Notes under the pieces: model-generated
What the model was told of the DNA's origin: nothing
Database searches by the model: none
Seen by the model: the letters and a program-made list of their open reading frames with translations, nothing else
Translations under genes and position numbers: made by a program
Assembly (NCBI GenBank): GCA_043764095.1
Contig: JAYUKX010000135.1
Span: 43,935-107,934, forward strand
Reading direction: 5' to 3'
DNA from: M3007 sp043764095
GTDB taxonomy: Bacteria; Bacteroidota; Bacteroidia; Chitinophagales; Saprospiraceae
Length of the DNA: 64,000 nt
Shown here: piece by piece, positions 16,395-26,025 of the stretch
Layout: each line of letters begins with the position of its first letter
Position numbering within the stretch: the stretch's first letter is position 1

Positions 16395-19300
16395 ATGAAA
16401 CAATTAACATCTCTTCTCTTCGCAATGTGCTGTACTATAAGCATTTTTGCGCAATTATCATCCTCCAGCTGGCAACAGACATCGGGCCCCGAAGGCGGTA
16501 ATGTCTATTCCCTTGTCCGCACTGCATCAAAGGTGTACGCAGGTACAGAAAATGGGCTTTGGGTTTCAGCCGATGAAGGACAAACTTGGTCTGCTGCTCA
16601 TCCGGTATTTTATGATATGTCCATAGTTGCTATCCATGTCAGTAACGCTAATATAGTAGTACTGGCTTTGAAATCCACTGCTCCTTATGAAACTACCGAG
16701 TTTTTGTACCAAAGTACAGATGGCGGTCTTACATTTAATAATGTTTTACCCCAAGGGTCTCCAATTTATATTGTTACTTGGAACGAATATAAAATTCAAC
16801 GAGACGGAAACCTCATTTGGATTATTGGTGATTCTGATTTATATAAAGTTGATTTGAGTAATAATACTGTAATCAGTATTGAGCCAAATGTTAACACTTA
16901 TTTCTATGGAATAGCTGTGAGTCAGAACAAAATAATAGGTAGGGATAATTACTATAAAACATATCGGTCATCAGATTGGGGTAATACTTGGACGGTAGAA
17001 ACGGACTCTAGCTATATAAATACTTTACTTTCCTTTGGAGATACTTTAATCAAAGATAAGATTGGCCTGATTGATAGTATTTTTGTTTCTTACGATTTTG
17101 GTCTGACTTGGCAAGGTGCACCTTCACCTTTTTATTCACTCGACAAAGTATTTAGACGGTCAGATGGCACTTTTTATACATTTGAGGAAAATAAATTGAG
17201 TACATCGCCCGATGGATTAAACTGGACCATAGGGTCAAATATTTCTGGTGTTAATTATTTAACAAGTGTAGTAGAATCAGGTGGTGCATATATTCTGGGA
17301 ACTTATGGTGGAATATTCCGTACAGTACAAAATAATACTCAAATAGTGGTATCCAATTCCGGATTTATTGCAAATAGTATTTACGGTATCGCTGCATTAT
17401 CGAACGGACGCTTGATCACTTCTGCTAGAAATGGAACTTGGACCAGTATTAATCAAGGGCTATCTTGGACATCTTTGCCTTATTATGATCAATATAACAA
17501 CGAAGTTATATTTTCTCAAATGATGGCCGTTGGCGATACCCTTTGGGCACTAGCGCCTAACGATTCCCTATATACCTATGTCAATAGTACGAATACTTGG
17601 AAGTCTGTTATCGATGCAGATGCATGGTTTGCTGGGGAAACTTTTGTACGAGTACTGGGAGGCAATCTGTATTTGGTGGAAGATGCGCAAATCCGCAGAT
17701 CCACCAATAAAGGTGCTACTTGGGTGGTATTACCTTTAGCAACACTATCTTTGGGCGGCGGTTACAGGGATATTGCCTTATTAGATGGTCAACTGTTTGT
17801 TAGCACCAATGATGGCCTTATTTATCGTTCCGATGATGATGGTGCAACATGGATGCAAATCTACGAAATATGGTCTCCTGGCGCACATCGAATCAATAAA
17901 TTAGGCACTTTGGGAGGAAGATTGTTTATTTGGTCTGAATATGAGGCATATTATAGCGATAATGGTGGTAATACCTGGGATGTATTGCCTATGTCGGGAC
18001 TACCTACTGATACATGGGGCGATATTTATTTTGAACCTATTGATATTGAATATTATGGCAATGCTATATTCGTTACAATTCCATTCCAAGGTGTTTGGGT
18101 AAGTTTTGATCTAGGAAGTTCTTGGCAACCTTTAGTACCCAATGCTACCCATAAGCGTATGCGGTATATAGCATTTTCAGGAGCTAATATGTTTGTAGGT
18201 GCTTCTGTAAGTGGTGTATGGAGCGTAGGACTCAATTTTGATATCTATGAAGGACAGGTATTTAACGACCTCAATCAAAACGGCCAAAAAGAGACCAATG
18301 AACCACCAATGAAATACATAGTGGTAAGTGCGGAGCCGCTGGGTTCGTTTGCTTTGACAGATGAAAATGGCCGTTATTCCTTGATTGCGGCGACTCAATC
18401 GGACTCCATTAAGGCGCATATTCCCAATAATTATGCTGTAGTGACACCATCCGCTCATTTTGCTAATCAACCGGGTAATAACTTTGATTTCGCTGTTCAT
18501 TTTACCGAAAATATTATTGATTATAAGATTGACTTAGTCCATTGGGAACTTTTTCGCCCCGGTTTTGATAATAAGATCACGCTAACTATCGAAAATGTAG
18601 GAACACAAACAAGCCCCATCGTTCATGGCGTATGCGCATTGCCTGCTGGTGTATTTACAGTGGATAATATATACCCTTCTGGTATTGCAACGGTAGTAAA
18701 TGATTCTATTTTTTGGCAAGTAGATGCCTTGCCTCCTTTTGAAAGACTAGCAATATTTTTAGAAGTAACCACATCAACTAATACTATGATTGGCGACGAC
18801 CTATCGTTTACAGCCAGTGTTTCCGCTGAAAATGATGTCTATCTGCCCAATAATGAAATTGTAGTCCGTACAATAGTCGTAGGCTCTTTTGACCCAAATG
18901 ATAAATCTGCTGCTGAACGAATTTCCCCAATTGATTTGGCCGCAGGAAAACCCATAGAATATATTATTCGTTTTGAAAATACTGGAGACTTCTATGCAGA
19001 AAAAGTAGTCATCAAAGATGTATTGGAAAAAAACCTAAAACCTGCAACCGTCCATTTGATGAGTTCGAGCCACCCGTGTACTTGGACGCTAAAAAATGAC
19101 GGTACACTAGAATTTACATTCAATAATATTTTACTACAACCAACAGAAACGGGCTTTGTCAAATTTTCGGTGGAGGCAAATCCTGCACTCCAACTCAACG
19201 AAACAGTTTCCAATACTGCCGAAATCTACTTCGATTTTAACCAGCCTATCATTACAAATACGGTTAAAACGACTGTGCAATATCCAATATCTGGAACATC

Positions 19301-19571
19301 CAATGTCGATAATCAATTTTTTAGCATACGGATGACTCCTAACCCTGCCCATGATAGAGCAATGCTCGATATTACAGCAAACACACTTGCAGCAACTAAA
19401 TATATGCTGCTATACGATGCACAAGGGCGTATCGTCAAGCAATTCCGCGAACTATCAGAGCATACGCTTATATCGCTTGATGGTATGAGTACTGGTATGT
19501 ACCAAGTAGTACTGGTATCTCCTCAAGGAAAAAATATAGCTTCAGGAAAATTGGTGATAGAGCAGGACTAA
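16395..19571 (+). CDS. Large secreted BNR-repeat/T9SS protein (1058 aa)
   Basis: A signal peptide (MKQLTSLLFAMCCTISIFAQ) precedes about 600 residues of sortilin/BNR-type beta-propeller repeats with recurring S.D.G.TW motifs (VSADEGQTW, STDGGLTF, SSDWGNTW, SDNGGNTW). Next come an SdrD-B-like module near 615-680 (FNDLNQNGQKETNEPP), a DUF11/DUF7619-like domain near 820-950 (SFDPNDKSAAE, IEYIIRFENTGDFYAEKV), and a T9SS sorting tail from about 978 (MTPNPAHDRAMLDI). It is a surface or secreted protein; a binding or adhesive role is inferred. It is followed by a strong terminator. Confidence 0.9.
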   Translation: MKQLTSLLFAMCCTISIFAQLSSSSWQQTSGPEGGNVYSLVRTASKVYAGTENGLWVSADEGQTWSAAHPVFYDMSIVAIHVSNANIVVLALKSTAPYETTEFLYQSTDGGLTFNNVLPQGSPIYIVTWNEYKIQRDGNLIWIIGDSDLYKVDLSNNTVISIEPNVNTYFYGIAVSQNKIIGRDNYYKTYRSSDWGNTWTVETDSSYINTLLSFGDTLIKDKIGLIDSIFVSYDFGLTWQGAPSPFYSLDKVFRRSDGTFYTFEENKLSTSPDGLNWTIGSNISGVNYLTSVVESGGAYILGTYGGIFRTVQNNTQIVVSNSGFIANSIYGIAALSNGRLITSARNGTWTSINQGLSWTSLPYYDQYNNEVIFSQMMAVGDTLWALAPNDSLYTYVNSTNTWKSVIDADAWFAGETFVRVLGGNLYLVEDAQIRRSTNKGATWVVLPLATLSLGGGYRDIALLDGQLFVSTNDGLIYRSDDDGATWMQIYEIWSPGAHRINKLGTLGGRLFIWSEYEAYYSDNGGNTWDVLPMSGLPTDTWGDIYFEPIDIEYYGNAIFVTIPFQGVWVSFDLGSSWQPLVPNATHKRMRYIAFSGANMFVGASVSGVWSVGLNFDIYEGQVFNDLNQNGQKETNEPPMKYIVVSAEPLGSFALTDENGRYSLIAATQSDSIKAHIPNNYAVVTPSAHFANQPGNNFDFAVHFTENIIDYKIDLVHWELFRPGFDNKITLTIENVGTQTSPIVHGVCALPAGVFTVDNIYPSGIATVVNDSIFWQVDALPPFERLAIFLEVTTSTNTMIGDDLSFTASVSAENDVYLPNNEIVVRTIVVGSFDPNDKSAAERISPIDLAAGKPIEYIIRFENTGDFYAEKVVIKDVLEKNLKPATVHLMSSSHPCTWTLKNDGTLEFTFNNILLQPTETGFVKFSVEANPALQLNETVSNTAEIYFDFNQPIITNTVKTTVQYPISGTSNVDNQFFSIRMTPNPAHDRAMLDITANTLAATKYMLLYDAQGRIVKQFRELSEHTLISLDGMSTGMYQVVLVSPQGKNIASGKLVIEQD

Positions 19572-19597
19572 CACTTGCTCGAAATAGATAAGGAATG

Positions 19598-19662
19598 AGG
19601 TTGTTTCTTGATTTTTAAATCCTTTTTAAAAGGTTTATTTTTCAAGATACAACCTTATTTTT
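19598..19662 (+). terminator. Hairpin plus T-tract after the 1058-aa gene
   Basis: AGGTTGTTTCTTGA (19598-19611) pairs with TCAAGATACAACCT (19642-19655) with one mismatch. A smaller inner stem (CCTTTTTAAAAGG) lies between the arms, and the hairpin is followed by TATTTTTTAG. It lies 27 bp after the stop. Confidence 0.75.
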
Positions 19663-19880
19663 TAGTAAATAATTGTATTTTATATTTTATTATGTCTGTT
19701 TTGTAAATTCGTTTTCAACATAAGAATCACATACTTTTATTCAAACTAATCCATATCCATCGTAATAAAAAAAACAGAACAACCAGCCGTCCATAGCCAA
19801 AATTCCTGCATATTTATAAAAACAAGCATCAAATAACTCGTACTACAACATCTTTGATCGAACATCACTGCACATCAATT

Positions 19881-20720
19881 ATGTTGGATTTTAAACAATG
19901 CAAACCTCATCCTGCCCTACAAAACTATATCCGAGGCTATTGGCTCATCGAAGCAGGCAATAAAGACGAAGTACTGGAACTTATCCCCGATGGCTATCCC
20001 GAACTCTTTTTTACCTTCGAAGGATCTATTCAGATTTTTGATGGGGGCAAACGCTGGTCACGGTACGCACAAGCAGGCTTAATTCGGCAAGCAACGCACC
20101 GCTTTACTTTTGAAACAACTGCTTTTTCAAAGGTTTTGTACGTCAAATTATATCCGTGGACGCCTTATTCCTTGTTCAAAATCCCGTCTTGGGAATTGAA
20201 TGATAACGTACTCGAGGTGGGTGCAGTAGGACAATCTCCTGAGTTTAGACTACTTTCCGAGCAGATATACGCCTCCGATAATTTTGAACAAGCCACAGAA
20301 TTACTAGATACTTTTTTTCTTAAAAAACTAACTAAAGAAACAGCCGAAAGCCCATTTGTCCGGTTTGCCGTGAATCAAATTTTTACCAGCCATGGCACTG
20401 CAAGTATTCAGAGCCTTACCGACCAAATCAAGGCCAGCAGGCGTTATGTTGAAAAGCTATTTAAGGAAGAAATTGGTATGTCTCCCAAGCAATATGCACG
20501 TTTGATTCGGGTGAAAAAAGCAACTATTTGTATGCTAGATGACCGCTTTAATGGCCAAATTAATACCATTTCCTCTGGATTAGACTACTACGATCCTAGC
20601 CATTTTTTAAAAGATTTTAAAGCAGTGGTACAGCAAACACCTACCGAATTTTTGCAACAAAAACTCAACATTTCAAAAGAGGGTAGGGAGGCGTATTTGC
20701 AACAATGGGATTATTCGTAG
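19881..20720 (+). CDS. AraC-family transcriptional regulator (279 aa)
   Basis: The N-terminal part (1-150) resembles the DUF6597-type sensor domain that precedes AraC domains: KPHPALQNYIRGYWLIEAG, then ELIPDGYPELFFTFEG. The C-terminal HTH_18 domain spans about 165-260: ASRRYVEKLFKEEIGMSPKQ and ISSGLDYYDPSHFLKDFKAV. I use the ATG at 19881 rather than the TTG at 19854 because homologous proteins begin close to the DFKQCKPH segment. It lies 170 bp upstream of, and in line with, the serine hydrolase gene and may regulate it; no operator is visible. Confidence 0.9.
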   Translation: MLDFKQCKPHPALQNYIRGYWLIEAGNKDEVLELIPDGYPELFFTFEGSIQIFDGGKRWSRYAQAGLIRQATHRFTFETTAFSKVLYVKLYPWTPYSLFKIPSWELNDNVLEVGAVGQSPEFRLLSEQIYASDNFEQATELLDTFFLKKLTKETAESPFVRFAVNQIFTSHGTASIQSLTDQIKASRRYVEKLFKEEIGMSPKQYARLIRVKKATICMLDDRFNGQINTISSGLDYYDPSHFLKDFKAVVQQTPTEFLQQKLNISKEGREAYLQQWDYS

Positions 20721-20893
20721 GGCGGAAATAACTCATTCGCATTTTTACCACACCTATATTATATCAACACCTACTTTTGCATCGGTCATCACGGAACAGG
20801 AGGTTATATGCTCTATTTCACTGGTTTGCCCACTTCCTAATCATGCCGCTACAAACACAAAACACACAATTATTTTAAATAAACGACACAAAA

Positions 20894-22327
20894 ATGAGGC
20901 TATTAAAACAAAAACTACTGTTAGTACTTATTATTTCTATTACAGGAGGCGCAGCAGTCTATGCCCAATCGGGTAATCCTGTATTGGACAATCGTCTTAC
21001 CTTTATTCTCGACAGTATGAAGGAAGTCTTGAACGTAAAATCGCTCGGGGCGGCCATCATTATGCCCAATGACGCGGTTTGGGCGCATGCATCAGGTGTG
21101 GCTTCCCTAGTTCCGTTGGTGGATGCCACTCCCGCGCACGTGTATGAGGTGGGCAGCGTAGCCAAAACCTTTACCGCCGCTACGATCCTGCAATTGGTGG
21201 ACGAAGGCGTGCTTACCCTCAACGACAGTCTGCACGAGTGGTTGCCGTCCATTCCGTTTGTCAATCCTAATATCACGATCCGACAAGTATTGCGGCACCA
21301 AAGTGGCCTGTACGATGTGATTGCTTCGCCAACATCACCTTTTGGGCAGGCCACCAATATCTATTATGATTCCGTATTTGTGATCGATAGTGTCGTGTAT
21401 GATTATATCAAAACACCCGAATTTACAGCGGGAACCAGTTGGGCATATTGCAATACCAATTACCTTATATTGGCCATGATTATTAAGGCTGCTACTGGAA
21501 AAACGTATGTGGAGCAGTTCAAGGAGCGTTTTTTTGCACCACAGAACTTACCAACCATCCAAATCCCTTATTACGATGACATTACTTCGCCCGTAGCGCA
21601 TGTATGGCTCGATCTCAATGGCGATATGATACCCAACGAAGATGGGCACAATTATTTTTTCAATTGGACGGCTTTACATACCGCCGTTGGGCCATCGGGT
21701 GGATATTATGCTACCCCAACAGATATTGCCAAATGGATGAAAACATTTGCCAGTGGTAGCCTTCTTACACCAAGTCTGATGATGCAAGTGAGATCAACGG
21801 TGAACACTGGTATGCCCGATGGCACCCGTTATGGACTAGGTATTATGGAGCGAAAGTTTATGAATACAACCAGTTATGGTCATGGTGGCGATTTGGGGTA
21901 TTCATCTAATGTATTTTATTTTCCTTCAAAAAAGATCAGCATTGCGGTATTGAACAGCGATTCTAAAGTAAATTCGTGGGGTTTAGCACCGGTGGTTACG
22001 GCACTTTTACAGGAGTATATGAAAAATCCAATCTTGTCGGGAGTGGATAATGCATTGGATGCCAATGTGTTGGAAATGTCGGTAAGTCCCAATCCATTTG
22101 TCGGCGATTTTAAAGTATCAATATCTATTCCGTCCTTTACCCAAGAAGCGCAATTGGTACTGACCAATGTGTTGGGCGAAAAAATAGCCACTAAAAATAC
22201 CTCCAACTTGGCCGCCGGTGTACAGCAAATACAGATGGATGGTTTGAAAGAAATACCTTCTGGGATGTATTTTTTGAGCGTTGTATTCGATGGGCAAATG
22301 ATGGGAACGGTGCAGGTGGTTAAGTAA
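20894..22327 (+). CDS. Secreted class C beta-lactamase-like serine hydrolase with T9SS tail (477 aa)
   Basis: After a signal peptide (about 1-25) comes a serine beta-lactamase/D-Ala-D-Ala carboxypeptidase fold. It has the SxxK nucleophile motif S88-V-A-K91 in VGSVAKTFTAA, the YxN motif Y185-C-N187 in SWAYCNTNYLIL, and an HGG box in YGHGGDLGYSS. A T9SS sorting tail follows from about 395 (VSPNPFVGDFKVSISIPSF). The substrate is unknown: peptidase, esterase or beta-lactamase are all possible, and antibiotic resistance should not be assumed. Secretion to the surface by T9SS is well supported. Confidence 0.92.
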   Translation: MRLLKQKLLLVLIISITGGAAVYAQSGNPVLDNRLTFILDSMKEVLNVKSLGAAIIMPNDAVWAHASGVASLVPLVDATPAHVYEVGSVAKTFTAATILQLVDEGVLTLNDSLHEWLPSIPFVNPNITIRQVLRHQSGLYDVIASPTSPFGQATNIYYDSVFVIDSVVYDYIKTPEFTAGTSWAYCNTNYLILAMIIKAATGKTYVEQFKERFFAPQNLPTIQIPYYDDITSPVAHVWLDLNGDMIPNEDGHNYFFNWTALHTAVGPSGGYYATPTDIAKWMKTFASGSLLTPSLMMQVRSTVNTGMPDGTRYGLGIMERKFMNTTSYGHGGDLGYSSNVFYFPSKKISIAVLNSDSKVNSWGLAPVVTALLQEYMKNPILSGVDNALDANVLEMSVSPNPFVGDFKVSISIPSFTQEAQLVLTNVLGEKIATKNTSNLAAGVQQIQMDGLKEIPSGMYFLSVVFDGQMMGTVQVVK

Positions 22328-22434
22328 AGTACCAGCCGTATAAGTATTTTTAAATTTAATATTTAGCATTAAAAATTTAACGTTTAATATTAAAAAATAA
22401 CTAAGGGTTTTTATTGTAAAAAGTTTGTGATTTA

Positions 22435-22470
22435 GCGCATTGCGCGGTGTTGACCGTGCAATGCGCTTTT
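22435..22470. terminator. Bidirectional terminator between serine hydrolase and ccmF
   Basis: GCGCATTGCGCGG (22435-22447) pairs with CCGTGCAATGCGC (22454-22466) with one G-T mismatch and a six-base loop. It is followed by TTTT, and A-rich sequence on the left serves the opposite strand. It lies between two convergent genes. Confidence 0.75.
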
Positions 22471-22474
22471 AAAA

Positions 22475-25348
22475 CTAATCTTTACTACCCTTCATCAAAC
22501 TCCTCCGCCAAAAACTAATAGCCATCCCGATCAACATCAGTATGGAACCGATCCATACCAATTTAATACCGGGGAAAATGATCGCTTCTAACACAATATA
22601 ATCTGAGCGACCCGCATTTTCGGCAATCTCCACTGGAATACTGCGCTGCTCTTCGGTGGCTTGCGCCGCCCCAATTGTAACAGTACCATTAGCAGGATCG
22701 ATTTTTTGAATCGAAAAATACAAACCTTCTTTCGGTATTTCGTCTTTAAGGCTAAAGGGCTGATTACCACGGATCAAATACAGCGGATGGGCAGCATATT
22801 GCGCACCATTGGGACCTACCACCATAAGCGATGCCGATGCCGTTACGTCACCTTCCTCGGCCAAATACGTATTAAGTTGCACATCATTGGCCGATATATC
22901 CGCAAAACGTACTTTAAAACCATTAAAGGTAAATTCGTCTCCGCGTTTTACAACAAAAGGAGCGAATTGTAGCGCTTCTTCGGTTTGGAACACCTTTTCC
23001 ATGCCTTTGTCAGACAATTTGGACTTAATTTCCAATTGAGGTACCGTAGAAGTCAGCGTAAATGCACCATCTTCAGGGCGTAGGTACATCATAGGTTCTA
23101 GTGCATATCCACGGCGGTCTTCCAGCGAATAAGCTTTCATTTTGATGCCATAAGCCAAATCCCCTTTCTGACTTTTATAATCTGGGTGTTTGGGTGTTTT
23201 CGTAATATCTTCTACTACAATATAATTTTCCTTTGTAAAAATAGTATCGCCTACTCTAGCCATATACGTGGCGTACTTTAGGCTGTCTTCCTGTTGCTTT
23301 GCAAATTCAGGATCCAATTCTGCTTTAGGTAACGACGAAACGTGGGTGAAAATATCGTAGTTCCAATAGTGCTGCGTCGAAGGATTGGAAGCCACAACTT
23401 TAGTAAACTGCCGATCGTACATCACATTGGGCGTGAGTATAAAGTTTTCGCCAGTGTAATTGCCGTTTTCGTCTCTTTTTTTGAAGTTAACGGTAAACGA
23501 GCGGGTTTGACGTTCCAATGTATCTTTTAAATAAGTAGCATCATAATTATCTTTGATCGGCATAGGCGCGTCGCGCATGAGCAATACGTTTTTGTTCAAC
23601 ATATCGCCTTCCATACCTTCGACCAAACCCTCCATTGCAAAATTATTGGAAGAAATCCACTCTTTGTTAAGGCCAGTGGACATGATACCCCACAATAACA
23701 AGCCAAATCCAAGGTGAGAAACCGCCGAAGCCGCCATTTTGATATTGCCTTTGGCAAAAGACACGATATAACTGCCATTAGAAACAATGGTAAACATGGC
23801 TGTAAATAACAACACCCACATACGCCAATCGCTAGACAAATGAATCCAACGGCTGTTTAAATAGGTAAATATTCCACCTAGTACTGCTGCGATGCCCATT
23901 TGGATACCCACTTTTTTAGACCAAATGCTCCAGTTCTTTTCGTTGTAGCGTAACCATTGTGCCAATGCCGTAAAACTCGCCATCAGTACTGCAATCCACA
24001 TCTGTTGACCATTGTGATATTGGACAGGATTGGCGACGGCTAATTGACCCGATAAACGTGTTCTAACAAAATTGGACAAAAAATTATCACCAGGAATCGC
24101 TATTTTATCTAAACCCATTGCCACAGACAACTTATTCCATACTGGAAATGAAGTGCCGTCGGTCATAATAAGCGACGAAAGCAATAATACCAGTGCGCCC
24201 ATAAACATCCAAAATTCGCGAGAACTTACTTTTTCTTCTTGTTCAATCGTCGGAATACCTTTTGAGCGACTAAAATAAAGTATAGCGGCCAGCAAAGCAA
24301 AACTGCCAATAAACAACTGCAGTTGGAAACCTAAACCCATTGCCGTGAACGAATGCACAGAGGAATCGCCCAAAATACCACTTCTAGTTAAGTAGGTGGA
24401 ATAAAGGATGAATAAAAACGAACCTAAGTAAAAGAAATAAGTACTTTTTATCGAGTAACCCGTAGCCTTTGCCACAAGATTAGTGTGGATACCCGCCACC
24501 AAAATCAACCACGGTACCAAAGAACTATTTTCCACCGGATCCCATGCCCAATAACCTGCAAACGACAAGGCTTCATAAGCCCATACACCGCCCATTAAGA
24601 TACCTGTACCGAGAATAGCACCACAAAACAATGCCCATTTCAAGGCTGGATTGAGCCATTCTTTGTGTTCGCGCAACCAAAGCCCTGCAATAGCAAAAGC
24701 AAAGGGCACAATAGTACTCGCAAAACCCAAGAATAGGGTAGGAGGGTGTATGGTCATCCAATAGTTTTGGAGCAACGGATTGAGGCCATTCCCTTTTACT
24801 TTAGCCAAATAATCCGCTTGTTGGAAGATAGGTGCTTCCATCGTATCGCGGAGCAATTCAAACGGTGTAACACCCAGACGGAATTCACCAAAATAAAGCC
24901 CAAGAATCATCGAGGCGATCACTGTTTCGGCCAATGCGATAACTGTCAGAACGGGTGTTTCCCATTTGCCAGCCCTAAAAATAAGCACTGAACCTAATAC
25001 AATATGCCAAAACGACCAAAGCAAAAAACTACCTTGCTGTTCTTTCCAAAATGCCGAAAAAACGTATTGTACCGGCAAATCATCGGATACATTGGCCCAG
25101 GCGTACTGGTATTCGTACATTTTTCCCGTAAGGATGTAAAATAAGGAGGCAATAACCCCCAGTGTTGCCACCCCATGAACCAAATAGCCCAATCTACCCA
25201 AATTGCGCCAGCCATCAGTAGCATCGGTATGGCGCTGGTTGGTGGCTAAAAAGAAGGAGAGTGTTGAAAAAAGCGCGGCCACAAAAGAGAGCACAACGCA
25301 AAAGTGGCCAATTTGGCCAGGGAGTAAATGTTCACCAATATATTCCAT
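22475..25348 (-). CDS. ccmF: Cytochrome c haem lyase CcmF/CcsA-type (957 aa)
   Basis: This large membrane protein has the CcmF landmarks in order: NPLLQNYWMTIHPPTLFLG (190-208), the haem-handling WWD segment AGYWAWDPVENSSLVPWL (264-281), and about fifteen membrane helices. A long periplasmic domain (about 590-920) precedes a final helix (IIFPGIKLVWIGSILMLIGM). It attaches haem to apocytochrome c after haem delivery by CcmE. It begins 6 bp downstream of ccmE in the same operon. At 957 aa it is longer than E. coli CcmF (about 650 aa), as is usual in Bacteroidota. Confidence 0.93.
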   Translation of the reverse strand: MEYIGEHLLPGQIGHFCVVLSFVAALFSTLSFFLATNQRHTDATDGWRNLGRLGYLVHGVATLGVIASLFYILTGKMYEYQYAWANVSDDLPVQYVFSAFWKEQQGSFLLWSFWHIVLGSVLIFRAGKWETPVLTVIALAETVIASMILGLYFGEFRLGVTPFELLRDTMEAPIFQQADYLAKVKGNGLNPLLQNYWMTIHPPTLFLGFASTIVPFAFAIAGLWLREHKEWLNPALKWALFCGAILGTGILMGGVWAYEALSFAGYWAWDPVENSSLVPWLILVAGIHTNLVAKATGYSIKSTYFFYLGSFLFILYSTYLTRSGILGDSSVHSFTAMGLGFQLQLFIGSFALLAAILYFSRSKGIPTIEQEEKVSSREFWMFMGALVLLLSSLIMTDGTSFPVWNKLSVAMGLDKIAIPGDNFLSNFVRTRLSGQLAVANPVQYHNGQQMWIAVLMASFTALAQWLRYNEKNWSIWSKKVGIQMGIAAVLGGIFTYLNSRWIHLSSDWRMWVLLFTAMFTIVSNGSYIVSFAKGNIKMAASAVSHLGFGLLLWGIMSTGLNKEWISSNNFAMEGLVEGMEGDMLNKNVLLMRDAPMPIKDNYDATYLKDTLERQTRSFTVNFKKRDENGNYTGENFILTPNVMYDRQFTKVVASNPSTQHYWNYDIFTHVSSLPKAELDPEFAKQQEDSLKYATYMARVGDTIFTKENYIVVEDITKTPKHPDYKSQKGDLAYGIKMKAYSLEDRRGYALEPMMYLRPEDGAFTLTSTVPQLEIKSKLSDKGMEKVFQTEEALQFAPFVVKRGDEFTFNGFKVRFADISANDVQLNTYLAEEGDVTASASLMVVGPNGAQYAAHPLYLIRGNQPFSLKDEIPKEGLYFSIQKIDPANGTVTIGAAQATEEQRSIPVEIAENAGRSDYIVLEAIIFPGIKLVWIGSILMLIGMAISFWRRSLMKGSKD

Positions 25349-25354
25349 ATAAAA

Positions 25355-25750
25355 TTAGCCTTGTTCTGAGCGGATATAAATTTCCTGGTCTTTGTATTTG
25401 GATGGGCATTTGAGGAGCATATCGCTGGCCTCAAAGGTATCGCCGTTCATAGATCCTGTAAGAACGATCTGTTCGGAACGCTCAAAATCTTGTGGTTTAG
25501 TGGCGCGCAATACAACACGGCGCACTTGCCCCTTGTCGTCGCGGAGTTGAAATGCCATTAAGTTCGGGTTTTTTTCCGGGTCATACTCTACAGGAAACTC
25601 TTTAACAAGTTGCCCTACAAGTTTAACGCGGTCACCAGTTTTGGCGGCCTGTTCAAAATTGGCGTAGGTAGTCACGTCGGAACTGGCCGAGATCAAGAAG
25701 CCGATTGCAACGGCTACTATTAAAATTGCTAGAATATGAGATTTTTTCAT
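25355..25750 (-). CDS. ccmE: Haem chaperone CcmE, CxxxY variant (131 aa)
   Basis: A single N-terminal membrane anchor (HILAILIVAVAIGFLISAS) precedes an OB-fold with VKLVGQLVKEFPVEYDP and QIVLTGSMNGDTFEASDMLL. The haem-binding site reads C115-P-S-K-Y119, the CxxxY form, where proteobacterial CcmE has HxxxY. It holds haem covalently in the periplasm and passes it to CcmF, encoded directly downstream. The ATG follows a TAAATTTG box by 4 nt, suggesting a leaderless transcript for the ccmE-ccmF pair. Confidence 0.88.
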   Translation of the reverse strand: MKKSHILAILIVAVAIGFLISASSDVTTYANFEQAAKTGDRVKLVGQLVKEFPVEYDPEKNPNLMAFQLRDDKGQVRRVVLRATKPQDFERSEQIVLTGSMNGDTFEASDMLLKCPSKYKDQEIYIRSEQG

Positions 25751-25754
25751 GGCG

Positions 25755-25762
25755 CAAATTTA
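25755..25762 (-). promoter_or_regulatory. -7 box TAAATTTG, 4 nt before ccmE ATG (putative leaderless start)
   Basis: On the minus strand TAAATTTG is followed by CGCC and then the ATG at 25750, the same geometry as at 13922-13929. It matches TAnnTTTG exactly. No convincing -33 element was found by eye. Confidence 0.45.
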
Positions 25763-26025
25763 CGTCGTTTAAAGTTAGCGAAAGCAAAAAGATACGTGTT
25801 TTACAATTCAGATAGAGACTAAATTGACGAAAAAAATAAAGAATAGGTTGGATGCTTGTCAGTATTGCGCGAAATATCTACATTTCGCCCACAATTTTTG
25901 AGATACGCGTCCTTAATCCAAGTATTTCAAGACACTATTGCAGCACTTATAACCATAATTATATCGAAAAGTTCTTTAAAAAACTTTAAATCAGTACGTA
26001 TATCAAACAATAACTAACAATATAC

